In this document: in pieces, positions 10,400 through 22,096 of the stretch
Position numbering within the stretch: position 1 is the first letter of the stretch
Layout: each line of letters starts with the position of its first letter
NCBI GenBank assembly: GCA_023374045.1
Contig: CM041779.1
Coordinates: 266,734,131-266,798,130, forward strand
Origin: Limonium bicolor
Lineage: Eukaryota; Streptophyta; Magnoliopsida; Caryophyllales; Plumbaginaceae
Direction of reading: 5' to 3'
DNA length: 64,000 nucleotides
Notes under the pieces: model-generated
What the model saw: the letters and a program-made list of their open reading frames with translations, nothing else
The model's database searches: none
What the model was told of the DNA's origin: nothing
Made by a program: the position numbers and the translations under genes

Positions 10400-11720
10400 T
10401 CAACTAAGTACGTCGATGGAGATAAATTCTGCCCAATCCTCGAGGATTTCAGATATGTGCCTCTCTTCATAATTTCCAATGCCCACGATTTCTTCGAAAG
10501 CCTTGAACAAACAAAAATGAATAGTTAATGAGACACTACACAAAGAATGACAAAGAATAAAAATACATATAAACCAAGACTTTCAAAGATAGTTTTATAC
10601 CTTGTCCAATGATTTTTCTGGCTAAAACTTGGATGATGCTACTAAGTCATGCATAAACCTCATAACATAGTAACCACATTCTGATCCACCAGGCTGTACT
10701 GGACACTATACATTCACACATTGCGTTATCAGTCATACTTGCAGGTCTACTATTAACATGTTAACTATTTGCACAAAATAAGTAAAACTACCTTCACTGC
10801 AGTCCAAGGGATGTTCTTCGGTGTCTTTTGCAATGCACGTAGTGCAGCTTTGAAGCCACTATACAAAATAAATAGTTTGAATGTAATACACAAATTAATC
10901 AAATTTAACGAAATAATTTATTAAGTTATGACAATTGTTGAATAATTTAAATAGCTCACCTCATTAGAGCCGCTGCTATCGTTGGCTTCTTGGCACTCGT
11001 ACCAAGTGAGTCGAACTGTAAGACTCTTGGGTATTTCATGGCCAAAACCAACAACGACCAATGACGACTGCTCACGTAATGAATAAAATTGAAATCATAA
11101 CATGGATAACATAACTTATAAATAAAATGTAATAAGATATGGAAGTATGACTTACCCTTGATAATATGGCAGCATAATGTATGACTTGTCTGCACATTCA
11201 TATATTGTGTTCGTCAAGTACCGCAAAAGACCTTCAGGATCCATTGACATAGTCACTTCATAGCAAGTAGCAGGGCATAGGAATCCGAAGCTGTTAGTCT
11301 GATGATCTGTATCGCCTTAGAATACACATGCCTGTACCATAAAGACAACAACATTAGTGAATGGCGTTAAAGTACAAAAACTAATTCAAGTATTTCATTA
11401 ATATAGGAAAAGGTTTGAGATCGCTCACATGCTAGCTGACTTCAGAATTGACACATTTAACCAGTCTCTCTTGAATACATCAACGAAGTCGGACATATAT
11501 ATATTGAACGTATGAGTCTGTCCTTCGAAAGAGTGGTGGTGAAAAAGACCGTGACTATCCTCCACTTGGATCCTATCACTCTGAGGTGACGTCATCAACA
11601 AGGCCGAGTGCAGAAGTCTCATGTTCTGTGACAACCCATCCAATATGTTCTTCTCTACTAAAGCAGGTCTCATCATGAAATTGGAGGTTGCCCCGTGAGA
11701 GCTGGTGTGCCAACAATTTT
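10400..11720 (-). pseudogene. Ulp1-type cysteine protease region of the CACTA second gene
   Basis: Minus-strand exons encode a C48 (Ulp1/SENP-like) peptidase domain. The catalytic set can be read in order: His in SRHWSLLVLAM (near 11060), Asp in VLQFDSLG (near 11020), Gln in CPVQPGGSECGYYVMRFMHD and the nucleophile Cys in the same segment (near 10660-10700). Upstream exons carry NFMMRPALVEKNILDG and FVDVFKRDWLNVSILKSA (11425-11690). Exon edges have GT/AG sites, for instance a donor before GTATAAAAC near 10600. In-frame stops (TAG after ASSKF, and one in the segment near 11320) indicate decay. The peptidase would cleave SUMO-like conjugates, but its role in the transposon is unknown. Ulp1 domains are known in some plant CACTA and MULE elements. 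The gene end is the TGA at 10400-10402. Confidence 0.75.
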
Positions 11721-11860
11721 TCCTTTTCCTTTAGAAGTTTTTTTTACTTCTCATTTTCCTAAGTTGTTGATTAATTAAGTTTAAGTGACTCACTCTAAAC
11801 CATATACTAATTGAAATATTAGATAATTATAATTTTAGAGTAAGCGTTAATTGTGTTTAC

Positions 11861-12124
11861 CTGGCCCGAGATTTTGACCCATGTACCCGGCCATTGGATT
11901 GTAGCTGTTTGAATAGAGCGAAGTATGTTTCTCTGTCCTAGAGGTACCGGTATAGCAACATCAGCATATTCTGTCACATAATCATCTACAAGCACCCGGA
12001 CATACCCCTGCCGTAGTGGTTCACCGCCAACGGTGTCTGTACGAGATGAGGGAAACAATTTACCCCACGCCACCTTAATATCCTCACCTCCCATCGGCAT
12101 GAACAGCGTGCATAAAATGGGTTC
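11861..12124 (-). CDS. DUF8039-like exon of the CACTA second gene
   Basis: This 264-bp exon has an acceptor TTCAG before GAACCC at its 5' end and a donor CAG|GTAAAC at its 3' end. It encodes a segment with CTLFMPMGGEDIKVAWGKLF, then a VRVLVDDYV strand and IPVPLGQRNILRSI, ending in WPGTWVKISGQ. This pattern resembles the small domain found between the Ptta transposase region and the peptidase in plant CACTA proteins (I recall it as DUF8039; the name should be checked). It is open throughout and lies between the Ptta exons and the Ulp1 exons of the same strand. Confidence 0.6.
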
Positions 12125-12215
12125 CTGAACATTAAGTAAAGAAGGGTTAAATGAACACAATCGAAGTAAATAGATGATTCTAAATAATTTATTTTCTAAG
12201 TTAATGTGACTAAAC

Positions 12216-13735
12216 CTTAATAGATGCATATGGATATGGATCTATCAACTGCACACTACTCTGCCGTACTGGTGTGCCCTCCTCCCTATCAGCTGATGGT
12301 GCAGGGGCTGGTCTAGTCACCTCCTGACTGCTGCACATTTGTGAGCGTATTTTAGTCATCTCCTCTGCAACCAACTGATGAACATTCTACCTAAGCCTCT
12401 GCTCAATATCAGCAGTAACCTTCAAATGTTCCTCATAGCTGATCATCTTTCCTTGTGAGCCTTTCCTAGACCCCGGATTGCCAAAAGCTTGGCGGATACC
12501 AACTTGTCCACCAAAACCAATAGCACGACCAGGATGATCCACCTTTCCAAGAGCACGAGAAAGGGGATCATATTGTCTGTTCAAAGCCCAAGAACCCTCA
12601 GTAACTTGAGATTGTAACTCTTCCTATAAATCACAAAATAACAAAATTCATTAATATACAGGTACACAAACAAATATTAAACTTATGTACCGAAATTAGA
12701 TACTCACCATTTGATTTATAATCTCTCTCGTGGCATCATCGTACTGAGGATTTTCCGGCGTCGAGTTTTTTGGCACTCGACTCAACTCCCACACCTTCAT
12801 CCTCCTGTCGCTGGGACCCACATCCTTTGGAAGCAAGCCCTTTTGCTCCCACTCTGGTACGCGTTCGGCAATACTTTTACCACCTAAGTGATGTGGGTAT
12901 AGATTTTTCTTCGCATTTGCCTATTGTCTTGCACGAACAGCCTACAAATACATATGTAACGTGTAAGATACAAATAAGCAAATAAAACTGCCAAAATGTA
13001 TAAAAGACAGCGTTGAATATTAGCTCTACCTGTACTCTGGCGTGTGATGATACTCCGCAAACCGCGTCCACTGCTCCTCAGTGATGCCCTCGTACGCCTC
13101 CCAGGGTGGCAGTTCATCGCCTCCTTCTGCATCATCATCGATTCAGGGTCTTGATACGCAGCACCATGAATGTACTTGTCAGAGAGCCATTTCCTATGGT
13201 CGCGTAACTGTCGCCCCATTTTTTTCAGGATATCATCCTTAAGAGAAGGATCAATGCAGAAACGACTCTACATAAACAATAATTAGTCATTTAGTAACAC
13301 AAGTAACGAGAAACTCTAAAATCATATAACATATTATAAAAAAATAACACACCTGAAGAAGCCCAAACATAGTGTCCTTCAATGATTGTGGCACTTGCTT
13401 CCAATTGTGATTTATGTCGCAGTAAGTTTTGACCAGGTGGCCAGCATATGCAGTATAATCACTCTTCCAATTACCGTATGGCTGGTTGAACTCATTGAAC
13501 CAAAGGCTTCGTGGGGGGCCTTTAATTGCCTTCAGTGCACGGGTGGCACCTCTCTTCTTCACCTTCTTTCCGGAGGAGGAAAGCTGGTGGCTCTGTCACC
13601 TGCTGTGATGGACAAGCCTCATCCTCCGGTGGGTGAGTTGTCTTCCCCTTCTTTCCTCCTCGTGTGGCCCGTTTTGCTGGTCCTTCTGATGAGGATCAGC
13701 TTCTTCAATGGGCTGGTCCATAGGGTGATCAGCCA
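12216..13735 (-). pseudogene. Ptta/En/Spm (TNPA-like) transposase region
   Basis: Four minus-strand exons can be placed by splice sites: 13353-13735, 13030-13267, 12708-12941 and 12216-12623. They encode a basic N-terminus, PRSLWFNEFNQPYGNW, FCIDPSLKDDILKKMGRQLR (the typical DDIL...MG..WR region), then after a frame change a WEAYEGITEEQW motif, LYPHHLGGKSIAER, and SWALNRQYDPLSRALGK followed by the glycine-rich end with RKGSQGKMISYEEHLKV. This matches the plant Ptta/En/Spm transposase family, whose TNPA-type members bind subterminal repeats. There is a TGA in the first exon (near 13605), a frameshift in the second and a TAG near 12389. The first exon follows TNP2 with matching intron phase, so the two may share one transcript. 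Confidence 0.75.
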
Positions 13736-13830
13736 CTGCAGTAAAGATAAGTTAGTCAAATTAATTGGATGAATTTATAATGTAAAGACAAATGTTGAAC
13801 AAGTCAAGGAAAATATTAAACATAACATAC

Positions 13831-15894
13831 CATAAATACTTCTATGATTTGGTGTTATCAACCCAACACCCTCGTCATGGTCTGATCGTGCATAAATCAA
13901 GTCGTTTTGAGTATCATCATTTAAATCCCGCAACCCCGTAGGAAACAATGTTGTTCCTTCAATCGTCTCATTCTCATCATCATCATCCTCATTTTCATTT
14001 TCAATCAGGACCGGTCTTCTACCTGGAAGAACAACAGACCATCTGGAGTCTTTTAGATCCTGAACATACCACGCTTGGTCACAATCTTTTCCCATAACAA
14101 ACTGATCATCCTTAAAACTGGCACATGTGAGATCAACCAAGGTAAGACCTCCATCGTTTTGGATTCCACGTCGGTTGTCCACCCATTTGCAGCGGAACAC
14201 TAAAAACAATCAATATGGTAGTCTAGCTCCCAAATGCCTCGATAACACCGTAATACCAACTGGAGCTCCTCACTGGTTGAGACTGGTTACCGATGTGGTA
14301 CTCATTGAATGCCTTCTATTTTTACTCCACTGTTCTGGTTTATTGATTTAATCTTGGCGTGCAGTGTAATAAGTATACCCACTAATGTCATACCCCTCAA
14401 ATGATACAATATTAGGTTCAGGTCCTATGCTAAAAATCTGATTTCTTCATTGACAACTTCTGAATTTGATGACGCTTTTTCAAAGACATAATATTTGAAC
14501 CATTGGACAAACGTCGTTTTGTTCTTTCATAAGCCAAAGATGGTTTCTGGTAGGATTTTGTTGTCTCAACTCATTCATATGAGCATCAAAGAAGGGTTCA
14601 ACAGCCTCAAGGTGTTGTAACACAAACAGATGTGCTTGATCAATCAGTTGACGTGGTACTTGCACAATCTTTCTTCCAATGACACTTTGCCTTTATATCT
14701 GCCGTAGTGTCTTGGTTTTGGGATACCAATTGATTCTGCTTCATTCAGATAATCAGTCACAAATTCTGTGACTTCCTCAGTCACCGTTGCTTCAATTATG
14801 CTCCCTTCTGGTCGATATCTATTCCTCATTCTACCCTTTAGAATACCCATGTATCGTTCAAAAGGGTACATGTAGCGTAAGTAGACCGGACCACAATATT
14901 GGATCTCTCGAACAATGTGGACTATCAAGTGCACCATTATGTCAAAGAATGATGGTGGGAAATACATCTCTAATTGACATAATGTGACCACAATTTCACG
15001 TTGTAGATCATCGAGAGAGTTTACATCAATTACCTTGCAGCAGACAGTATTGAAGAAGAAACACAATCTGGTTAACGATTTCTGACATCATTTGGCAATA
15101 TCCCACGGATTCTACTGGCAGAAGATGTAACATCAATACATGATAATCGTGAGATTTCATGCCTAACAGTTTCAAATCCTTCATATCAATGTTCTTCCAG
15201 TTTGAAGAATATCCAGACGGTACTTTTACCGAGTGTAGACATTTACAGAAGCTGATCTTCTCATTCTTTGAAAGTGTGTAGCATGCAGGAGGTAGGTATA
15301 TTCGTCTCTCATTCTCCTGTGGGTGTAACTCTTTTCTTATACCCATGACTTGCATGTCTTTTCTCACTTTCAATCCGTCTTTCGTTTTGCGGGTATGTTG
15401 AGCAAAGTCCCACTCACTGCCTCACCAACATTCTTTACGATGTACATGAAATCCAAACAGTGTCTGACAGGCAGATGACGCCAATACGGTAAATCCCAGA
15501 AGATAGAGCATTTTTTCCAAATGTTCTTTGCCGGTTTTGATGTGTTTCCAAAGACGTTCACAATGTCCTTAACCTTTGCATACACTTCCTCAGAGGTCAA
15601 AGGTAGACGGGCCACTCAAGTCTCGGCCTCACCATTGAACAGTTTCTTCTTCTTACGATAAGGGTGATCTTCAGGTAGAAAATTAACATCGATGACACAT
15701 GTAAACATTCTTACCACAATTTTGTAAACGGTCCGAACATGTGTCATCCTTGCACACCGGACATGCAAATGTTCCTTTCACAGTGTATCCAAACAAGTTC
15801 CCGTATGCAGGGAAATCGTTGACCGTACAGAACAACAACGCCTTGAGCGTGAAATTTTCCCTTGCATAAGCATCATACACAACGGTTCCCTCAT
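13831..15894 (-). pseudogene. tnp2: TNP2 transposase, C-terminal half (DDE part, DUF4218, DUF4216)
   Basis: This is the third piece of the CACTA transposase on the minus strand. It starts where R1 interrupts the gene and reads VVYDAYARENFTLKALLFCTVNDFPAYGN, which contains the second catalytic Asp region of TNP2 (NDFPAYG), then TFACPVCKDDTC and WRHLPVRHCLDFMYIVKNVGE. A DUF4218 segment follows (LEMYFPPSFFDIMVHLIVH and YLRYMYPFERYMGILKGRMRN, 14650-15010), and then a DUF4216 segment (VFRCKWVDNRRGIQNDGGLTLVDL, 13900-14209) with an acidic tail. Stops at about 15681 and 15613 and frameshifts near 15385, 15100 and 14500 show it is dead. It ends at a GTATGT donor rather than a normal stop. Confidence 0.88.
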
Positions 15895-17846
15895 TGTAAC
15901 ACCCCAACCACCACCGTACACTTAACATCAAACTGCAGCGGAAATCTCAACTCATCCATTACTTCATTCAATGGTGTTACACGCCGTTAACCACCCACGT
16001 GGCTAACAAGGCTATTACATGTACATTTGTATCGGTCTGATGGACTAGATTCCCGAGCAACTACACAATACAACCCTTCTTCCATTTCCAACATTTATTA
16101 TATACATACATTCCCACTGTACCGAGTATTTACAACTGATGCCGACAACAATATCGGTCTTACTACACCTACTGTATATATACACTAAAATGAATACCTA
16201 TGTACAATGACTACCCCGTCCTACTCTCGAACGGCTTCCAGCTCTCTGTACCTGAAACAGGAAAAGAAGAGAAAGGGTGGCCCCCAAGGGGCTCAGCACC
16301 TTTGCTGGTATGGTAATCCCGCAGCCCACATGCTACCGGGCCACGCACAACTAATTGTCGTCTTAGCATGCAGTTGATTATATTTAGATCATGCATACAA
16401 GCCATAAACACACAACACTTTGCATACACCCAACAATAGGGCTCAAAATATATCCAACACATCCACACTTAACAAATCATCCAATGATTCCTTTAACCCT
16501 AGAGTGGCTCTCCTCTAAAACGGAGCTACTTCCTTAATGAACGACACGTACCCATTAATCGGGTTATCCTTAACGCCTCTTGTCACAAACTGGGATTCAT
16601 TTCCATGATCCACACACTCCATTTCCTACAACATATCTCATTCCTCACATAACAAAACATAACAAAACTTTTCTCGTTTCGACATACACGTGATAACATC
16701 GCATTCATTTTGAACATCTAACGTATACATATCATAGCATAGCAAGGGAAATTGCCTAGCACCATAGCAACTCATAACACCATAAGATTGGTTCTCACAA
16801 GGAACCTTCCACCATAGTTAGTATATATAGTGAGCCTAGAGATTATTGCCAATCTCATGCTAAGCTCGTTACCGTCCAGTTATATCGAACGGTTAACTTA
16901 AACCCAAGGTGTGTCGGATATAGTAATCCCAAGCACACCGAAATAACATTCGTATGCCCCTGTGGCCCGACGTGAGTCAGTATTTAGCTTTGGATAAGCT
17001 AAGGGAAGGTAGAAACCAAATTGGAATACAACCTATACATACACCAAGAGAGCCGAACCGGATATGACATCGACTCCCGTCCATCACACGCGTGGCCGGA
17101 ACAACCGGACTCCTCACCCCCCATTAATACATATATACTTATAAATAAGTAGTTAGAGATCCATTATGGAGCCCACCACATCCACACACCATACGGTATC
17201 ATAACCGAGTTAAGAACACAAGGGAGGTTCACACACTTGCATACAACAACAATGTCCAACTAACTCACACATAGCCGTGGTTAGCACGTTCCCAAGGTTT
17301 GGGCCGTCAACTCCGAATACCGAACACTCATGTGTTCCTAGATTTGGTTAGCTAAGGTTTAACACATATTTGAGGTTAAATGGTATCGGAGGCCAGATTC
17401 GCCACATAAATGAATTACTATAAACTCATTACATGTTTTAATCTTACAAGGTGGCAACACTCAGTAAAACATATTGGCATACAAGCCGGTGTAATCCGGT
17501 AGGACACAGGTTGCAAGAAAACCATACCTGTCACCGGAGTCCACTTTACCATGCCCACTTATGTTCCTCGAGCAATTCTCGAACAACTAACAACATTGCA
17601 TGTATTTTTATTAACATTGGGGTAACATGTTTATTTAAAGTCTAATGCTTATAACTTTTCCCCGTTAACTTGGTTAAGTAACTTTACATATTTAACATGT
17701 TTCACTCTTTCATTTTACTTCAACCTTTCAACCACCAAAATGTGACTATAACTCACCTAACATGTCCTACACAACCTTATAACATCATTATCCATCAATC
17801 CCCATCATTAGACATTTTTTAATAGCCTAAAACAATGTTTTTATAG

Positions 17847-18030
17847 TGGTCCGGGACTTGGTCCCTAACTTAAGACCCGGACCAAAAGCAAACTCCACTC
17901 TCGGCCTTTAAAATGGGGTGGTCCGGGACCTTATACAAGGCCTAAGTCCTGGACCACATCCTTATATGACTCTCGGCCTATTTTACACCCCTGGTCCGGA
18001 ACTTTAACCATAACCTAGGTCCCGGACCAA
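17847..18030. repeat. GGTCCGGGAC inverted-repeat trio in the R1 LTR
   Basis: Three inverted pairs of GTCCGG(G/A)AC and GTCC(C/T)GGACC lie in succession with 20-50 base loops. They are also present in the right LTR (from about 34942) but absent from R3, where the GTCCGACCC array follows directly. Confidence 0.8.
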
Positions 18031-18194
18031 ACCTACAGAATTGATAAAATGTCATTTTTCAAATGTTGTTACCTTAGTTTTCCACCTCCATTAATTACCC
18101 AAACTTCATACATGAACTTAGGCATATTCTAATACCAACATATCACTTTGATTCTCCTTACAACATTGTCTTTTTTTTTTTTGCATAATTTTGG

Positions 18195-18382
18195 GCCGTC
18201 CGACCCACCGTCCGACCCACAGCTGGGTCGGACCATTCCAGAAACTTTTCCCGTCTGCTAAATACTCATGTCCGACCCATGTCCGACCCAATCATCTGGG
18301 TCGGACCATTCCAGAAACATCAACGGGTAACTTAACAGAGGCTGTCCGACCCACCCTGGGTCGGACCACTGGGTCGGACAAC
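18195..18382. repeat. GTCCGACCCA/TGGGTCGGAC hairpin array (R1 left LTR)
   Basis: Repeated GTCCGACCCA is followed by TGGGTCGGAC, giving three potential hairpins. Each is followed by a word of the ATTCCAGAAAC type. The right LTR copy (about 35291-35488) has one extra 12-bp unit. Confidence 0.88.
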
Positions 18383-20654
18383 ATCAGAAGTTGTCCAAAA
18401 CTTGTCAAATTTTCTCCAAACTTTTCCTCAAGCCTCCTAATGTGTTCTAACATCATTTGGCACCCTTAACCCTTCACATAACATCCATAAAACTCATTTA
18501 TAACTCCTTAAACACTTACTCTCTTCTTACCAAAATTCCAAACACTTATATTGTTTTCTCCTTGAGATTTCTAAGTGGTATTTTACCTATAATGACCACT
18601 ATACCAAGGTGTTTCCTCTACTCCTTAACATCATCTCTCAAGCTTTTTTCTTACTAACTAAACCTCCTTTTTCACATCTTACCTATACGTCACTTATTCC
18701 TTGGATATCAACATTACATGAACCTTAAACAACTTCCTAGTTCACCAAAACTTCCTTAAAACACTTAGAACTTCCTACACATTTTCCCAAATTTGGCCAT
18801 AGCTTCTCTAGTATATACTCACATCCAAACACTTAGGTTTTTACCTTAATTAATTCAAGAACACCTAAAATCCATCAAACACATTTTTATACACAAACTT
18901 CACACATTTAGCACTACATCACAATATAGTGCATAACTTAAATTGCTTGGCACTTAGGCCCTTAAATAACATGGCTCTTAGGCCCTTAAATCGCATAAAC
19001 CTTAAACATTGAATTTCCACAATATATAAGCCTTTGACCTGCAATTACACACACCAAGACATATGTTCCTTTACTAGTCTCCTTGAGAACACCTTACTAA
19101 GTCATTCACCATTTGCTCTTTAGGTAGTTTTAGCAAGCATTATAAGCTCATTTCTCCTAAGGCATTACACCACATTGAGATAGCATGTTTACCTCTTTTC
19201 CACTCAAACTTCTTTCTTGTTTCCTCTTAAACCGGTAAGGCATTTCTTTCCTTGTCAACTACTAAACAATATACCAACATTGAAATGAGTATATAAGCTT
19301 TATGCTTCATCTCACTGTAAACCCTAGGTTTACATATATTATCTTAAGGTATTAAAATGATTGTTTTACCTTGGAATGGAAAGAGAGCTTGAATATATAT
19401 CAAGAGAGGACTTCACCAAGCCCTTGGAAGATTCAAATGAAGCTAAAACAAGCTAGGTAAAGACACCATGGTAAGGTGAATTTTCGGCCATGTACTAAAA
19501 GGAGAGGAAACTTGATTTTTCTTTGAGATTCCTTACCTAGAAGCAAAGGAGAACAATAATATGTGAAAAGGTGAGCTCAAGCTCCATCAATGGTGAATCT
19601 CCTTGGCACCGAAATTGAGTTCTTGAAGATTTGAAAGATAGAAGTGTAGAGCTTGCTCCAACTAGAAGAATGGTGGTCTTGGAATTGAATTTGGACCATG
19701 GAGCTAGGAGTTACAAGTGGTCAAAGATGGAAAACAATGGTGGTGTTGGTGTTGCTGTAGCAGCTCGTAAAAGAGAGCAAGAAGGGAGGTTGGAAACGTG
19801 TGAAATGAAGGAGGAAAGGAGAAATGAAGATAGAACTTGCTTTAATAAGATATTTGTATTAAAAGGTAACTTTCTCCTTTTTACCTTCCTACCCTTCCTT
19901 TCCTTAATTGATTTTTACATGGTGGTGACTCACCTTCATAAAAACCGGCCACCATTTAGTTAGAAGGGTGTTTTGGTCTTTGTTGACCAATCAACTTACT
20001 TATAATAACATATGTTACAAACTAGCTTATAAAAGTTACTATTCACAAAAACAAAGCACATAGAAGTGAAATTTTTGATTTTCCATTGATATAGCCACCC
20101 AAATGTGATACTATATAGTACACATGTTAATTAAAGAGTGATGATGGACATTTAGCCATTCAAAACTCATTTACAAGACAATTTTTCAAAAACGTGCTTT
20201 AAGACTCCTTAAAGCACATTTTGCGTTTTAACTTGTTTTCAAGCTTGGTTTTCTTTGGTAACTGATTTAATATGTTCATTAACATATTTATAAGGTATAG
20301 GTATGACCATTAGGTCTTTTACAAATTTATCCCAAGCTTAGAGCACATTTTTGCTCCTATTGACTTTAAGGTATTTATTTGTGTTTTGTTTGGTTTCATT
20401 GTCTACCAAAGTTTCCTAAGGACTTAATTAGCCTTATAAAGTCATAATTAAATATTATCAAGTCTTGGTAGGCTCTTTGGGTCCTAACCAAGTTCACTCC
20501 AAGCTTAGAGCATGTTTTTGCTCAAACCGTGTCTTAGTGTTTTATTGTGTTTTACCATGGTTTAAATGGTTCATTTATGTTTCTAAGGCACTTTTTAGCC
20601 TTTAAATACCATAGTTTAACATTTACACAACATACCAAGGTTTGGGGTATTTCA

Positions 20655-20693
20655 ATCTACCCCCCTTAAAGAACTTCGTCCTCGAAGTTCACA
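20655..20693 (-). promoter_or_regulatory. R1 3' polypurine tract with adjacent hairpin
   Basis: In the element sense TTTAAGGGGGGTAGAT immediately precedes the LTR start (TGAAATACC), as expected for the plus-strand primer. Just upstream is a perfect 8-bp stem, GAACTTCG/CGAAGTTC with a 4-base loop (20671-20690). Confidence 0.85.
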
Positions 20694-22061
20694 TTTCCTC
20701 GCATCATTGGATTAGAATACGGGAATTACTTATAACCATAAAACTTCCATTACCAACCACCCTTTTCATCCCAACCTCGGACTTAATGGTCCGGGCAACA
20801 TATCCACATTATACATAAAATATCATACTCACATGGTAACCTCGGACTTAATGGTCCGGGTACCTTCACCACACTTGCACCTATACAATATCCCTCAGAC
20901 TCTTAGGTCTGGGTGACATAACCACATTTAGACACATAGGTCTATGTAACACAACACATTTAGACTCATAGGTCTTGATAGCATACACTTTAGGAGATCA
21001 AAGTCAAAATAACCTTTATCACACATACCAAACAACATGTCATAGCATGTATATCAAACAGAAATACCTTTTCCATCTCTCCATGGGTTCGAATCCCACG
21101 TTGAGTACATATACACTGTGATCCCGCAGAACCCGGTCACGATGGACACCTTCTGGTCCCCGTTCCTTTGGGAGATCAAAACAGTCACTTAATCTTTAAC
21201 ATATATACTTCTCATGTCACCGGTCCGAAGACAAAGGCTCATACGTCCTCAGCTCATGAGCAAGTACTACAAAAATATTCTTTACTAGGTTAAGTATAAG
21301 AAGATCTTTTATTCAAAATATTAATCGATTGTTTGAAAACACCAATTGAAAATCCTTTTGAAAACACCACACAACTCCAAGTCCAATTTATGCTCCTTGT
21401 ATTTTTCTTAACATGGTTGTTTGTGACCACTTACCGGGAGCTTCAAGAGTCATCCAACACTGATGTGATCAGCATCAGTGTTGAACTATCTTTCCACCCC
21501 AATTTGTGTTCGGCTTCCCTTGATCTCATGATAATCAAGTTTCACCTCCCACTTCTTTTTCAACCATCAACTAATTCAAGCGTATCCCATTTTCTATCTT
21601 TAAATCCTTCTAGTCATAATCATCATATCTCCAAGGGATAGAACTCCGTCTATCAATCATCACCCAAATCCAACTTAATTCAAGTTACCTAGGGAATTTA
21701 ATTCTCACTAGGTTCTATGTCGGTCTTATACCCCTCATAAATCACAACACTGTATATATATACATATTTTTTTTTGAAAATACAATACATGGTTTACATT
21801 TATGCACCGTCGGGGTTTTAGTTCCCCGGGAGTTTCTTTACTCCCTTCCACTTGTACTCTCACGCACCACTGTTAGCAAAATAAACACACTTCCCACAAT
21901 GGTATTCGCATCTTCTGTGCGCAATTACTACAATTTAACCACAAATAAATGCGTATGTTTATATAACACACGCGCCAACCATCATAACAAATCATTTTGT
22001 GCTATGCACAACCCCGTTCACGTACACTTGTACGGTAAAACACACTAAGTGGTTTTGCGCT

Positions 22062-22096
22062 CTACCCCCCTTAAAAGGGATTACGCCCACGTAATC
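22062..22096 (-). promoter_or_regulatory. R1 internal polypurine tract with adjacent hairpin (central PPT candidate)
   Basis: In the element sense this reads TTTTAAGGGGGGTAGA, nearly the same purine core as the terminal PPT, about 1.4 kb upstream of it. It is preceded by a perfect 7-bp stem GATTACG/CGTAATC with a 4-base loop (22079-22096). R4 keeps the same module; R3 has a one-base change in the stem. Confidence 0.6.

Larger units (their letters stand above)
15895..20654 (-). repeat. R1 LTR, left copy (3' LTR in element sense)
   Basis: This 4760-bp LTR runs from TGTAACACCCC to GGGGTATTTCA on the plus strand. It contains the U5 hairpin (15986-16007), an acceptor-like site (16251), a donor-like site (17521-17530), and inverted repeats around GGTCCGGGAC (17847-18025) and GTCCGACCC (18195-18382). 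Relative to the right copy it lacks a 12-bp ACCAACCTCGTT-type duplication near 16872 and one GTCCGACCCACC unit near 18198. The open frame at 19631-19963 recurs in the right LTR but is not kept in R3, so I do not call it a gene. Confidence 0.92.

Noticed and set aside
19631..19963. 110-codon frame repeated at 36779-37072
   Set aside because: It is duplicated only because it sits in both R1 LTRs; the R3 LTR has indels that break it.
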